A stretch of DNA of 20,503 nt, taken from positions 1-20,503 of the IMG/VR virus record IMGVR_UViG_3300042906_000674; one strand, given 5' to 3'. The stretch comes from a virus. The translations under genes and the position numbers were made by a program. The notes under the pieces were generated by a model. That model saw only the letters and a program-made list of their open reading frames with translations, was not told where the DNA came from and did no database searches. This document shows positions 1-7,834 of the stretch, one piece after another (position 1 is the first letter of the stretch; each line of letters starts with the position of its first letter).

Positions 1-1
1 T

Positions 2-460
2 GGAGATACATTAGACCAAGATTATATCTCACAACAATTTGCAAAAGGAGCTAATAGAGAGTACGGAAAGATTTATTATACGGATACTACAAACTTTTAT
101 TCACAAGGTACATTTGAAGTTAAAACTACATTTGCATCTGACCCATTGGTTAGAATTGCAGGAACAGGTTTATCAGGTAGTATTGGCGGTATCAATCCTA
201 CACCTACTACGTTTTATGCAGGTCAAGTAACACTTACACCATCATCTAGTCCTACTTATGCATGTACTTCACCAATTACATATGATGTATATACTGTTTC
301 AGGAACATTAGCACAAGGTGAGATTTTATATTATGATAGATATTCTTCATCTCCTGTTACTGGATTTTATTATTTTGTTGAAACATATAGTGGTGCAGAA
401 ATAATTGAAATTAATAGAATAAACGGAACAATAGGATACGGAAGTGGATTCTTCTGCTAA
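2..460 (+). CDS. Baseplate/tail-tip structural protein, 3' part only
   Basis: The reading frame is open from the left edge of the window to the stop at 460, so the true start lies outside; 152 residues are visible. An internal TTG at 146 is not needed, because the frame continues upstream without a stop. The early part (QQFAKGANREYGKIYYTDT, then a short stretch ending TTFASDPL) looks to me like the N-terminal region of tail or baseplate proteins in Bacteroidota phages. The rest is Ser/Thr/Gly/Tyr-rich and probably beta-structured, ending in a terminal cysteine (GYGSGFFC). The gene lies 12 nt upstream of another tail-type gene and shortly before the tape measure gene, which supports a tail-tip role. 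The exact function is not known; a receptor-binding or decoration protein is also possible. Confidence 0.7.
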   Translation, partial: GDTLDQDYISQQFAKGANREYGKIYYTDTTNFYSQGTFEVKTTFASDPLVRIAGTGLSGSIGGINPTPTTFYAGQVTLTPSSSPTYACTSPITYDVYTVSGTLAQGEILYYDRYSSSPVTGFYYFVETYSGAEIIEINRINGTIGYGSGFFC

Positions 461-472
461 AATAAAAATATT

Positions 473-991
473 ATGAGTCAAATTATACCAATATACATAC
501 CAACTTACATAAACAATGCAGATTACACACCTGCAAGAGTATTACCTCGTTTATTATTTTATAATGGTTTACTTGATTGTCAAACTTATTGGATTGAAAG
601 TGGTTCAGCAGCTTTTGGTGGTGTAACATTTCAACAAAATGCATTCCCTTATTTTGACAATTATAATGTAGTAAGTGGTAGTTTTCCTACAACAGATAGT
701 GATTCATTACTTTTTAATAATGAAGCTGCATCTTATGGACAGATACCAGATAACTCACTTTATACAACCTATTGGGAAAAGTATATTGAATTTCTTTATA
801 ATCCAAAAACAAGAATATTAAATTGTTCTGCAATCATACCTCTTGCTGATTACTTTGAGATGGAATTGAATGATATAGTAAATTTCAGAGGAAACTATTG
901 GCATTTAAGAGCAATAAACGATTACTCACTTAAAGATGGTACATGTAATTTACAATTATTAGGGCCAGTTATACCTGATGTATTTGATTAG
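473..991 (+). CDS. Tail hub / baseplate-like protein
   Basis: 172 residues, starting at ATG after an A-rich leader (AATAAAAATATT), the usual initiation context in this phage. The C-terminal third holds WEKYIEFLYNPKTRILNCSA, then a segment with LNDIVNFRG and the closing LQLLGPV. This pattern of a strand, a short 'D-I' turn and a 'G-yw-L-i-dy' strand recurs in tail or baseplate proteins of Bacteroidota phages, by my recall of the family. The gene directly precedes a possible promoter box, a small gene and the tape measure, consistent with a tail-tip component. No catalytic motif is seen. The structural call is fairly safe; the position within the tail is inference. Confidence 0.65.
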   Translation: MSQIIPIYIPTYINNADYTPARVLPRLLFYNGLLDCQTYWIESGSAAFGGVTFQQNAFPYFDNYNVVSGSFPTTDSDSLLFNNEAASYGQIPDNSLYTTYWEKYIEFLYNPKTRILNCSAIIPLADYFEMELNDIVNFRGNYWHLRAINDYSLKDGTCNLQLLGPVIPDVFD

Positions 992-1016
992 TCCTCAATA
1001 ATAGAAAAAAATTAAA

Positions 1017-1025
1017 TTGTTATTA
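1017..1025 (+). promoter_or_regulatory. TTGTTATTA box before the tape measure region
   Basis: One of six TGTTATTA sites in the window. It lies 25 nt after the stop of the gene ending at 991 and leaves exactly 4 nt before the ATG at 1030, the same gap as at the protease gene (3106). TG-T-TATTA resembles an extended -10 element. A promoter role is inference from recurrence and position. Confidence 0.45.
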
Positions 1026-1029
1026 GTTT

Positions 1030-1194
1030 ATGATAAACAACATCGTTGAATTACTTAATACAAAAGAGTTTTACGGAGTATCTGAAAATATTGACATAGC
1101 AAAAGGAAAATACAAAATTCCTTTTACATGGAAAGATACTTGGAAAAACATTAAAAGAAGATTATGGCAGATAAGAAAATCAAAGTCCAAGTAG
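1030..1194 (+). CDS. Small basic protein overlapping the tape measure start
   Basis: A 54-residue frame beginning MINNIVELLNTKEFYGVSEN, with an aromatic and basic C-terminal half (WKDTWKNIKRRLWQIRKSKSK in part). Its last 31 nt overlap the first 31 nt of the tape measure gene in another frame, a typical compact phage arrangement. The ATG stands 4 nt after a TTGTTATTA box, the same spacing as at the protease gene, so it could be read from a nearly leaderless mRNA. The family is not recognised. It might be a small tail-assembly accessory protein, or a leader frame that couples translation to the tape measure gene. Without it, 172 nt would lie empty before the tape measure gene. Confidence 0.5.
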   Translation: MINNIVELLNTKEFYGVSENIDIAKGKYKIPFTWKDTWKNIKRRLWQIRKSKSK

Positions 1195-3074
1195 ATATTG
1201 ATGTAAATGCAGAGCCATCTATTGCTCAACTTAAAGCTCTTAAAAAAGAGTTAAAGAATACTGCTGCCGGCTCCGAAGACTTTAAAAGACTTTATAATCA
1301 AATTGATGATTTAGAAGATAAGATTAAAAGTGCAAAGGGTGCATCTGCTGATTGGGTTGACACATTAGAAAGTGCAGGTGGCCCTATTGGTATGTTGGGG
1401 TCTGCAATAAATAAAGCAAAAGTTGCAACAGTATCATTCGGTGCTGCATTGAAAGCAACAGGTATCGGTTTAATCGTTGCTGCTGTTGGTGGATTAGTTG
1501 CTGCATTTACACAAGTAGAAGGTGCAACTAAAAAATTAGAACCATTGCTAATAGGATTTGAAAAGATTTTAGGTGGTATCTTTGAAGCATTAACTCCACT
1601 AATAGATGCATTTGTAGAACTTGCAACATCAGCTTTACCATATATTACAACAGGTATTAAAGTATTTTATTCCAGTTTAGTTGCGTTATTTACATTAGTA
1701 AAAGAAGCAGGTGTAGGTGTTGGTAAAATATTAAAGGGTGTATTTACTTTAGATATGGGCTCAATCAAAGAAGGTTGGGAACAATTAAAAGGCGGATGGG
1801 GAAAAACAGTTGATGCATATGTTGCAACTTCAGAAAGATTTGAAGCAGGAACAAAGAAATTAACTAAAACTCAAAAAGAAAATCTTAAAGAACAAAATGA
1901 TGATGCAAAGAAAGCATTTGATGAAAAGTTAAAAAGATTAGAGGCAGAGGATAAATTAAATGAAGCTAAATTAAGAAAATTAAAAGAAGAAGCTCTTGCA
2001 CTTGCTACAACTGAACAACAAAAATTAGATGTAGAAAGAAAGTTTGCCGAATTATCATACAACGCTAAATTAAAAGATTTAGATGATAGAATGGCATTAT
2101 ACAAAAAAGATAGTGTTGAATATAAAAATTTACAGGCTGAAAAGATAGGTGTAGAAGCTGATTACATTAGTGAATTAACTGGCTTTAAAGAAAAGCAAAA
2201 GAAAATAGATGATGAGGCTCAGAAAGATGCTTTAGAAAAAGCTAAAAAGAAAGCAGAAATTGAAAGAGGTATTAAAGCAACTGAATTACAAGCAGAGTTT
2301 GAAGAACTAAATAGAAAAAATAAACAAGCCGATGCAGATTTTCAACAAGATTTAGAAAGAATAAAACTACAAAGAGGACTTCTTGCTGAACAAGAAATAA
2401 ATGATTTATCTAATACTGAACTTACTGAATTTCAAAGAACAGAAATTAGAAAGAAATATGCAGACCAAAGAATTGCATTAACAGATTTAGAGATTGCAAC
2501 TGAGAAAGCTGCAACACAGGCGAAGGCAGATATCAATATGGCTTACCTACAATTGTTTGAACAATTTGGTAATCTATTAGGACAAGTAGCAGGAAAGAAT
2601 AAAGCATTAGCAATTGCAGGTGTTGTAATATCACAAGCTGCATCTATTGGACAAATTATTGCAAACACAGGTATAGCAAATGCAAAAGCAGTTGCTGCAT
2701 CTCCACTTACATTCGGTGCTCCATGGGTATTAATAAATTCTATATCAGCAGGTTTAAGTATTGCATCAACAATTGCAGGAGCAGTTAAATCAATACAACA
2801 AATAAATTCAGCTGCGTCACAAGCCGGCATAGGTGGTGGAGGAGGTGCTGCTGCAGCGACAAGTGCAACAGCAATGCCAGCGGCACCTAGAGTAAGTGGA
2901 ACTGCTGCACCTGAAATACAAACTGCAGCTGGACAAAATCCAAATACTCAATTAGCACAAACATTAGGTAGAGCATCTGCTCCATTGAAAGCATATGTAG
3001 TGAGTGGTGATATTAGTTCTCAACAGGCATTAGATAGAAGAACGAGTAGAGCAGCAACATTTAGTGGGGGATAA
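1164..3074 (+). CDS. Phage tail tape measure protein
   Basis: 636 residues. The tape measure protein fills the tail tube lumen, sets tail length during assembly and is expelled on DNA delivery. Visible features: a charged N-terminal helical region (about 1-65), a hydrophobic segment at about 88-115 (GIGLIVAAVGGLVAAF), further hydrophobic helices to about 190, a long highly charged Lys/Glu coiled-coil region at about 225-470, a second hydrophobic Ala/Ile-rich stretch at about 475-550 and a Gly/Ala-rich low-complexity tail near 556-576. This order is classic for tape measures. At roughly 0.15 nm per residue the length would correspond to a tail near 95 nm. The gene ends in GG-stop, and its stop lies in a 37-bp block repeated at 15244. 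Confidence 0.9.
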   Translation: MADKKIKVQVDIDVNAEPSIAQLKALKKELKNTAAGSEDFKRLYNQIDDLEDKIKSAKGASADWVDTLESAGGPIGMLGSAINKAKVATVSFGAALKATGIGLIVAAVGGLVAAFTQVEGATKKLEPLLIGFEKILGGIFEALTPLIDAFVELATSALPYITTGIKVFYSSLVALFTLVKEAGVGVGKILKGVFTLDMGSIKEGWEQLKGGWGKTVDAYVATSERFEAGTKKLTKTQKENLKEQNDDAKKAFDEKLKRLEAEDKLNEAKLRKLKEEALALATTEQQKLDVERKFAELSYNAKLKDLDDRMALYKKDSVEYKNLQAEKIGVEADYISELTGFKEKQKKIDDEAQKDALEKAKKKAEIERGIKATELQAEFEELNRKNKQADADFQQDLERIKLQRGLLAEQEINDLSNTELTEFQRTEIRKKYADQRIALTDLEIATEKAATQAKADINMAYLQLFEQFGNLLGQVAGKNKALAIAGVVISQAASIGQIIANTGIANAKAVAASPLTFGAPWVLINSISAGLSIASTIAGAVKSIQQINSAASQAGIGGGGGAAAATSATAMPAAPRVSGTAAPEIQTAAGQNPNTQLAQTLGRASAPLKAYVVSGDISSQQALDRRTSRAATFSGG

Positions 3075-3102
3075 TCATTTTTGAAAACTTTAATGTTATT
3101 AC
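3066..3102 (+). repeat. Copy A of a 37-bp gene-end/promoter cassette
   Basis: Starts GGGGGATAAT, spanning the last codons and stop of the tape measure gene, and ends in TGTTATTAC. It matches 15244-15280 at 32 of 37 positions with no gap (differences at positions 11, 13, 18, 22 and 28). Confidence 0.8.
3093..3101 (+). promoter_or_regulatory. ATGTTATTA box before the protease gene
   Basis: The TGTTATTA core begins here with A instead of T at the first position. The box starts 19 nt after the tape measure stop and leaves 4 nt before the ATG at 3106. A T-rich tract lies about 12 nt upstream. If it is a promoter, the protease mRNA would be leaderless or nearly so. Promoter function is inferred. 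Confidence 0.5.
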
Positions 3103-3105
3103 ATT

Positions 3106-4182
3106 ATGAAAGATTTATTATACGAACTTAGAATAGAAGATGATTCCGATGAGGTATTTGCTATCTCATTAGTTGAATCTCCGGCAATAGAATCTGATTT
3201 TATTTATTTTGACAAAGAACAAATACTCTTTGCATCGGTTGATACTGAACAAAGAATGTTAATAGGCCCTATTTTAATACCTGATAAAAAGATATTAAGA
3301 GTAGATGGTGAAGGACAACCTTATCATGTATTTTTTACAAAAGATACTGTTAAGAAAATTGCACAGAATTACTTAATGAAAAAGTATACTGATAAAGCAA
3401 CTTTGGAACATGACGCTAAAATAAAAGGAGTTAATTTAGTTGAGAGTTGGATTAAAGATGGTAAGTTAGATAAAAGTAATAATTACGGATTGAATGTGCC
3501 TGAAGGAACTTGGATGGGTATGTTTAAAATTCAGGACGATATTATTTGGAATGATTATGTTAAGGAAGGTAAAATCAAAGGCTTCAGTATCGAAGGGATT
3601 TTCTCAAATAAATTAATTGAAAATTCAGCTATATCTTATTTAGATAAAAACATTGATGAGTTAAACGAAGAAGAAGCTACTATGTTTCTTTCAATGATTA
3701 AAGCATTAGTTAAAAAAGATAGTAGATATAAAGCAGGAAAGAGAATGGAAATGGAAAGTTATTCAGACTATCCAGATGGTGTAAAGAATAATGCTAAAAG
3801 AGCATTAGAGTATGCAAATACAAATGGTTGGGGTAGTTGTGGAACTCCTGTTGGAAAACAAAGAGCAAATCAATTAGCAAAGGGTGAACCTATTTCAGTA
3901 GATACTATAAAGAGAATGTATTCTTTTTTAAGTAGACATGAAGGAGACTTACAAACATCAACTGCATACGGAGACGGATGTGGTAAACTTATGTATGACG
4001 CATGGGGTGGTAAAGCAGGATTAGGTTGGAGTAGAAACAAATTAAGAGAATTAGGTTTACTAACTGAAACGGAAGCTAATCCATCAATACCTAATAGTAG
4101 TTATGCAGGAGAGCCGGCAAAGAAGAAAGATAAAAAAGATTTAATTGTTGCACCAGCATTAATAGGAAATGACAGAAAATAA
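3106..4182 (+). CDS. XkdF-like head maturation serine protease with C-terminal phage domain
   Basis: 358 residues. The N-terminal half looks like the XkdF-type phage serine protease family, which processes capsid proteins or scaffold during head maturation. It shows 'SLVESPAIESDF' near the start, LIGPILIPDK (about 53-62), LEHDAKIKGVNLVESWI with candidate catalytic His102, and KGFSIEG with candidate nucleophile Ser161. Residues about 218-318 form a second domain (SDYPDGVKNNAKRALEYA, GWGSCGTPVGKQRANQLA, GDGCGKLMYDAWGG), a module I recall from head-protease and portal-region proteins of many phages; its role is unclear. The gene lies about 14.6 kb from scaffold and capsid genes, whereas these usually adjoin. 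Its 3' end overlaps the next gene by 14 nt. Confidence 0.82.
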   Translation: MKDLLYELRIEDDSDEVFAISLVESPAIESDFIYFDKEQILFASVDTEQRMLIGPILIPDKKILRVDGEGQPYHVFFTKDTVKKIAQNYLMKKYTDKATLEHDAKIKGVNLVESWIKDGKLDKSNNYGLNVPEGTWMGMFKIQDDIIWNDYVKEGKIKGFSIEGIFSNKLIENSAISYLDKNIDELNEEEATMFLSMIKALVKKDSRYKAGKRMEMESYSDYPDGVKNNAKRALEYANTNGWGSCGTPVGKQRANQLAKGEPISVDTIKRMYSFLSRHEGDLQTSTAYGDGCGKLMYDAWGGKAGLGWSRNKLRELGLLTETEANPSIPNSSYAGEPAKKKDKKDLIVAPALIGNDRK

Positions 4183-4495
4183 AGTATACGATAAATTAAT
4201 GAACTTTGCTTTAAGCGAAATCTCATTTAATACATTTGAATTGATGTTAAAAGAATCAACTCAAAGTAATCCAATTCGTATAGGTTGGCAAACGGAAGAA
4301 GGTAGAAATAGATATTACTTTTGTTATTGGGATAGTGCAGCATATGTAGGTGGTGACGCCGGCGGAAGTGCAACCAAAGCAGCAGAAGGAATGGTAAATT
4401 TACAAGTAATGGATATTGATGGAGATTGGAGAACAATTGACTACAATACTGTTTCAAGGTGTAGATTTAATAATCAAACATTTAGAGTAATTTAA
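4169..4495 (+). CDS. Hypothetical protein, 108 aa
   Basis: The ATG lies within the last codons of the protease gene (14 nt overlap), suggesting coupled translation. The first 40 residues look helical (VYDKLMNFALSEISFNTFEL), followed by a part with many aromatic residues (NRYYFCYWDSAAYVGG) and a closing WRTIDYNTVSRCRFNNQTFRVI that resembles a small beta-barrel fold with a tyrosine/arginine-rich surface. No catalytic motif is seen and the family is not recognised by name. Its place between the protease and a capsid-spike-like gene suggests a virion or head-assembly accessory role, which is inference only. Confidence 0.75.
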   Translation: MTENKVYDKLMNFALSEISFNTFELMLKESTQSNPIRIGWQTEEGRNRYYFCYWDSAAYVGGDAGGSATKAAEGMVNLQVMDIDGDWRTIDYNTVSRCRFNNQTFRVI

Positions 4496-4514
4496 AAAAT
4501 AAAAATAAAAAACA

Positions 4515-4772
4515 ATGAGCAAAATTTTAAATCAAGCATCATATGTAGAGAATGGACAATTCTCAGGTGGTCAAACAATAACTGGTTCTAACCCTATTGG
4601 GTCTTTACCATTTACAGCAGGTGGATTATACATAGGTCAAGTTGGAACATTGGTAGCACAAACTATTGATGGTTCAATTGTATCCTTTGTATCGGCATCA
4701 GGTTTTATTCCTGGTATCTTTACTGCGGTATCATCATCATCAACTGCTGCTTCTATCGTAGCATTAAGATAA
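4515..4772 (+). CDS. Small capsid spike-base-like protein
   Basis: 85 residues starting at ATG after an A-rich leader. The pattern GGLYIGQVGTLVAQTIDGS, then FIPGIFTAVSSSSTAASIVAL, matches my recollection of the widespread small phage protein called spike base protein (RCAP_Rcc01079 type, from gene transfer agents). In that family a 'GLYVG..G.v.v.t.dG' strand pair is followed by 'G..lP....V..tgTTAt.IvAL'. Such proteins decorate capsid vertices or carry fibres. The N-terminal ENGQFSGGQTITGSNPIGS resembles a stretch in the fibre gene at 15587 (NTFSGSQTITGSVYGN). A structural role is likely; placement on the capsid is inferred. Confidence 0.62.
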   Translation: MSKILNQASYVENGQFSGGQTITGSNPIGSLPFTAGGLYIGQVGTLVAQTIDGSIVSFVSASGFIPGIFTAVSSSSTAASIVALR

Positions 4773-4784
4773 AACATTTAGATA

Positions 4785-5678
4785 ATGCTGTATTTAAGAA
4801 ACACAAACCAATTGCAATCAATTGGAGAAGTAGTAAGAAGAGGTGCAACTGTACCTGTTGTCAATACCGATGCTACAATTGATTACCTATTTGCTGAAAA
4901 TAGTGCAGATGGTAGATTGATTATTTTAGATGATGGTAACACAATTCTTGATTTAACATCTTCTGCATCTAGTATATTAACTGTTGCAAGTTCATCTGTT
5001 GTATCTGCATCATTGAGTGGTATAAGTTGGCCGTTGACAGGTTCGACTTCTATGAGTTTGTTTATTACAGGTGCAAATGTATCTTATAATCAAACTTCTA
5101 TTGTATCATCTTCAACATTAATGACAAATTGGACAGCATTATCAGGAGCAGCATATATTGTATCTGCATCTATAAATCACAATCCTAATGTAACACCTAT
5201 TCCACCAAGTCCAGGTACTGGAAGATATGCATATGGATTTGCTAAAGGTGGTTCAGTTGGTTCTACTTTTGAATATGTTGACCAAAACAATGTATCACAA
5301 AGTTTTTCACTTGGTGCATATCTAACATCTTCGGTTGATTCTCCATTTATATTTGATACAACAATTGGTATTAGTACTCCGGTTGGGCCAATTGCTGCAC
5401 AAACTTGGTCATCACCATTTACTTCATCATTTACAACGGGCTCATCTTCAAGTTGTAAGACAACAACATTTACTAATCCAAGACCAAGTAGTCCTGCAAG
5501 TGAAAACTTCTATTTAGCAGCATACATACCTTGTAATAGTACAACATATGCATTTAGACTTATTAAACCTGCTCAATCATATCAAGATTGTGTATCTTAC
5601 TTAAATATTGCTTATATGAGTCCAGGTGGAACTTATAATTTAGAGCAATCTAATATTACAACAGGAAGTGCTTGTTAA
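4785..5678 (+). CDS. Ser/Thr-rich virion structural protein
   Basis: 297 residues. The N-terminal part (MLYLRNTNQLQSIGEVVRRG and VNTDATIDYLFAENSADGR) looks like a short capping or anchoring segment. The rest is dominated by Ser, Thr, Ala and Gly with repeated 'S-[AV]-S' strands, typical of phage fibre or head-decoration proteins with beta architecture. The C-terminal region is Cys-containing (SSSCKTTTFTN, IPCNSTTYAF, YQDCVSYLNIAY) and ends in a terminal cysteine (TTGSAC), like the partial gene at 2-460. It starts 12 nt after the spike-base-like gene and probably acts with it as a spike or fibre. The specific family is not recognised. Confidence 0.7.
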   Translation: MLYLRNTNQLQSIGEVVRRGATVPVVNTDATIDYLFAENSADGRLIILDDGNTILDLTSSASSILTVASSSVVSASLSGISWPLTGSTSMSLFITGANVSYNQTSIVSSSTLMTNWTALSGAAYIVSASINHNPNVTPIPPSPGTGRYAYGFAKGGSVGSTFEYVDQNNVSQSFSLGAYLTSSVDSPFIFDTTIGISTPVGPIAAQTWSSPFTSSFTTGSSSSCKTTTFTNPRPSSPASENFYLAAYIPCNSTTYAFRLIKPAQSYQDCVSYLNIAYMSPGGTYNLEQSNITTGSAC

Positions 5679-5691
5679 TAAATAAAATAAT

Positions 5692-6009
5692 ATGCCAGTA
5701 GATAAACCAAAAGCCGGAGAAAGTAGAGATAAGTATTTAAATTATTGCATACCAATTGAGGTAGAATCAGGTAAGGAAGTAAGTCAGGCAGCTGCTATTT
5801 GTAATTCATATTACGATAAAGATAAAATGTCAAAGATAACTGACACATCTGCAAAAGTAATGGCAAGAGTAGCATACGATACAAAGTTCAGAGGTATCAA
5901 CTTAAAGGATGCAAACGACCCCTGCACCGATGGTTACGAGCAATATGGAATGAAAGATATGGATGGTAGACAAGTCCCTAACTGCATTCCGATTCAAGAA
6001 CCAAAATAA
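5692..6009 (+). CDS. Small phage protein with two short Cys motifs
   Basis: 105 residues. It combines two modules I have seen in Bacteroidota phage proteins. Residues about 1-42 are a 'P-k-ge-rdkYlnyCIp... qAaAICnsyY' module (AGESRDKYLNYCIPIEVESG, QAAAICNSYYDKDK), often at the ends of portal or protease proteins. Residues about 75-103 are DPCTDGYEQYGMKDMDGR followed by VPNCIPI. Four cysteines are present, but their spacing does not form an obvious zinc site. The function is unknown; location among virion genes suggests a structural or assembly role. The start at ATG 5692 follows an A-rich leader 13 nt after the upstream stop. Confidence 0.72.
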   Translation: MPVDKPKAGESRDKYLNYCIPIEVESGKEVSQAAAICNSYYDKDKMSKITDTSAKVMARVAYDTKFRGINLKDANDPCTDGYEQYGMKDMDGRQVPNCIPIQEPK

Positions 6010-6015
6010 AAAATA

Positions 6016-6204
6016 ATGTTTAATATATTCAAGCGTAAAGAAAAATTCAATTCTTCACTTTACGATTTGGAATTGAAATTAGAAAATCAACAAGGACAAA
6101 TGGACGAGTTGAGACAAATGATATTACAAATCAGCAGAGAAGTAAATAGCATTAGAATAGAAGTAGATTATTTAGTAAACAACAAATATGGTAAGAGTTT
6201 ATAA
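6016..6204 (+). CDS. Small coiled-coil protein
   Basis: 62 residues. After a basic N-terminus (MFNIFKRKEKF) nearly the whole chain is a continuous amphipathic helix with heptad spacing of Leu, Met, Ile and Val (LKLENQQGQMDELRQMIL, then VNSIRIEVDYLV). This predicts a coiled coil that forms oligomers or binds another helical protein. It is the last rightward gene before the terminator at 6310. No signal peptide or membrane segment is seen. The family is not recognised; a small structural or chaperone-like role is a guess from position. Confidence 0.65.
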   Translation: MFNIFKRKEKFNSSLYDLELKLENQQGQMDELRQMILQISREVNSIRIEVDYLVNNKYGKSL

Positions 6205-6207
6205 AAA

Positions 6208-6221
6208 TAGGTTACAACCTA
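6208..6221. repeat. Short inverted repeat after the last gene of the left arm
   Basis: TAGGTT-AC-AACCTA, a 6-bp dyad just after the stop at 6204. A related sequence, TAGGTTACCACCC, occurs at 9688-9700 in front of the leftward operon. A protein-binding site is possible but unproven. Confidence 0.35.
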
Positions 6222-6309
6222 ATTTTAAGACTGCTTCCTGACACTCAAATACAATATTGGTATATAGATATCAAATCGGAGAATATACGAAAAATAAGAA
6301 ACAAAAAAG

Positions 6310-6337
6310 ACCCGAGCCATTTACGACTCGGGTTTTC
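6310..6337 (+). terminator. Strong intrinsic terminator closing the left structural operon
   Basis: Stem ACCCGAG (6310-6316) and CTCGGGT (6327-6333) with a 10-nt loop, followed by TTT. An A-run (6303-6308) on the other side means it could also stop leftward transcripts from the gene ending at 6389. It sits between convergent genes, as a bidirectional terminator should. Confidence 0.85.
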
Positions 6338-6388
6338 TGTTGCAAGGATATGACACTAACCTTACAACTTGATATCAAACAAAGTATC

Positions 6389-7549
6389 TTATCTACCTAC
6401 TTCTTGTAGGTATTTTTCTTTACATTCATCCCATGTCATACCGATTACATCAATATAATATAGGGTTTCATTCTTTAATCTATTTTCATTGTATAGTTTT
6501 GTATATCTACTTACTGCATGTTTTTTCCACCATTGTATCATCTTAGTATCATCTATAAACTTAGGTTTTAAGATTAAATCTTTCACTTCAATTTTACTAC
6601 AAAGATAGTCATTACCATTTTCATACATGCCTGCAAAATATACACCTCTCTTAAATCCGTGATTGTATTTATCCGGCTTAATATCAAACTCTTTGAATAT
6701 TCTTTTTAATACATTTTGTTTAGGGCCAGTTGCAAGCATTGCTTTTGCATACCATATAGGGTCTAACTCTTTTACATAATGATGCATGGGTTCATACACA
6801 CTATCATCGGGCTTGATACTAATCATTCCTTTTGACTCACCTAATGTTTTGAAATTAGGTAGTCCGTTATATTGTGAATGAATACCATACAAAGAGGTTG
6901 TAGTAATTCCTACAAGGACATCGTTATATCTTTTATACCACTCATCTCTAATCACAGGTGAGGTTGCGAGTAGTGAAACTAATTTACCACCTAACATATT
7001 ATATCCCAATGGTTGAACTGAAACGATTGTGGATGCAATTGTAGTATTGTTTAACTTACCATCAACAAACTTATTATCCTTAGTCCAACCTATGTGTTTA
7101 TCTCTAACACCTAAACTTGTGACATCTGAACTTAAATTTATTAGGCCTAATATCTTGCCAGTATTTCTATCTTTGATATATACTTTCAAATTACGACCTA
7201 CACCTGTATCATAACTCATAGTATGAATTAGTTTTCTAATACCAATCCATCTATTAGTTTCATTGTCATTAGCTATTTCAGCATATGGTTCTAATGAATT
7301 GATTTCACTTATCGTTAAATCGTAGTTTGACATATCGGTAGGAAACCATAGTAAATCGTAATAGGAACTCAAACGGGGGAGTTTCTCAAAGTTTGAGAGT
7401 AAATCCCCATTTAGTTCTATCCACTTCTTATATAGGGTTTGTTCCTCAACTGACATAGACGCGATAAAATCCATATTGGATATAAAGTTATCCTTACATC
7501 TTTGTAAATCAAAGGTAGTGTCCTCACTCTCCCAAAACTTATTCCCCAT
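6389..7549 (-). CDS. DUF4338 / DruA-like protein
   Basis: 386 residues from the ATG at 7549; an upstream in-frame ATG at 7579 would add ten residues and a larger overlap, so I prefer the inner start, which overlaps the upstream gene by 11 nt. The central part carries the pattern I know from DUF4338, the family of DruA in the Druantia defence system: LGLINLSSDVTSLGVRDKHI followed by GW, then KLNNTTIASTIVSVQPLGYN, LLATSPVIRDEWYKRYNDVL and TTTSLYGIHSQYNGL with FKTLGESKG. The biochemical activity of the family is not settled as far as I know. It is the last and largest gene of a leftward operon of small orphan genes. In a phage it could act in superinfection exclusion, counter-defence or DNA metabolism. 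The family call is by motif recall only. Confidence 0.65.
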   Translation of the reverse strand: MGNKFWESEDTTFDLQRCKDNFISNMDFIASMSVEEQTLYKKWIELNGDLLSNFEKLPRLSSYYDLLWFPTDMSNYDLTISEINSLEPYAEIANDNETNRWIGIRKLIHTMSYDTGVGRNLKVYIKDRNTGKILGLINLSSDVTSLGVRDKHIGWTKDNKFVDGKLNNTTIASTIVSVQPLGYNMLGGKLVSLLATSPVIRDEWYKRYNDVLVGITTTSLYGIHSQYNGLPNFKTLGESKGMISIKPDDSVYEPMHHYVKELDPIWYAKAMLATGPKQNVLKRIFKEFDIKPDKYNHGFKRGVYFAGMYENGNDYLCSKIEVKDLILKPKFIDDTKMIQWWKKHAVSRYTKLYNENRLKNETLYYIDVIGMTWDECKEKYLQEVGR

Positions 7550-7778
7550 CTTGAATAAATTCAGACATACCAAAATCATTTATACCAGCATCCCATATAT
7601 CTTTTGTATCATGGTCATATAGGTCATCAATCATATCATCTACATTCTTAAACATATCGTTGATATATCCTTTCTTACTTTGTAAGAGTAAATGATATGT
7701 CTCTCTATTGATATACATTTGTAATCTCTCTAATGTCTCTGTAATTTGTTCTAACTTTTGAATTTGTTCTACTGTCAT
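7539..7778 (-). CDS. Small helical protein, 79 aa
   Basis: Starts MTVEQIQKLEQITETLERLQ and ends with an acidic region (DDMIDDLYDHDTKDIWDAG). The first half is an amphipathic, probably coiled-coil helix. The first 17 nt of the gene (ATGACAGTAGAACAAAT) are identical to those of the gene starting at 8008, suggesting a duplicated start module. It overlaps the DruA-like gene by 11 nt, so the two are probably translated together and may work together. The acidic C-terminus could be a protein- or DNA-mimic surface, but this is speculation. The family is not recognised. Confidence 0.7.
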   Translation of the reverse strand: MTVEQIQKLEQITETLERLQMYINRETYHLLLQSKKGYINDMFKNVDDMIDDLYDHDTKDIWDAGINDFGMSEFIQDGE

Positions 7779-7834
7779 TTTATGTGTTTTTTGTTTATAC
7801 TCTAATATACGATAAATTTTTCATATTACCAAAT

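Noticed and set aside
2543-2830. Long antisense open frame inside the tape measure gene
   Set aside because: A shadow of the Ala/Ile-rich coding sequence on the other strand; no leader, promoter or family-like sequence.
6205-6388. Possible tRNA or small gene in the gap between convergent operons
   Set aside because: No cloverleaf or anticodon-stem pattern and no frame with a start of useful length; only the dyad at 6208 and the terminator at 6310 stand out.
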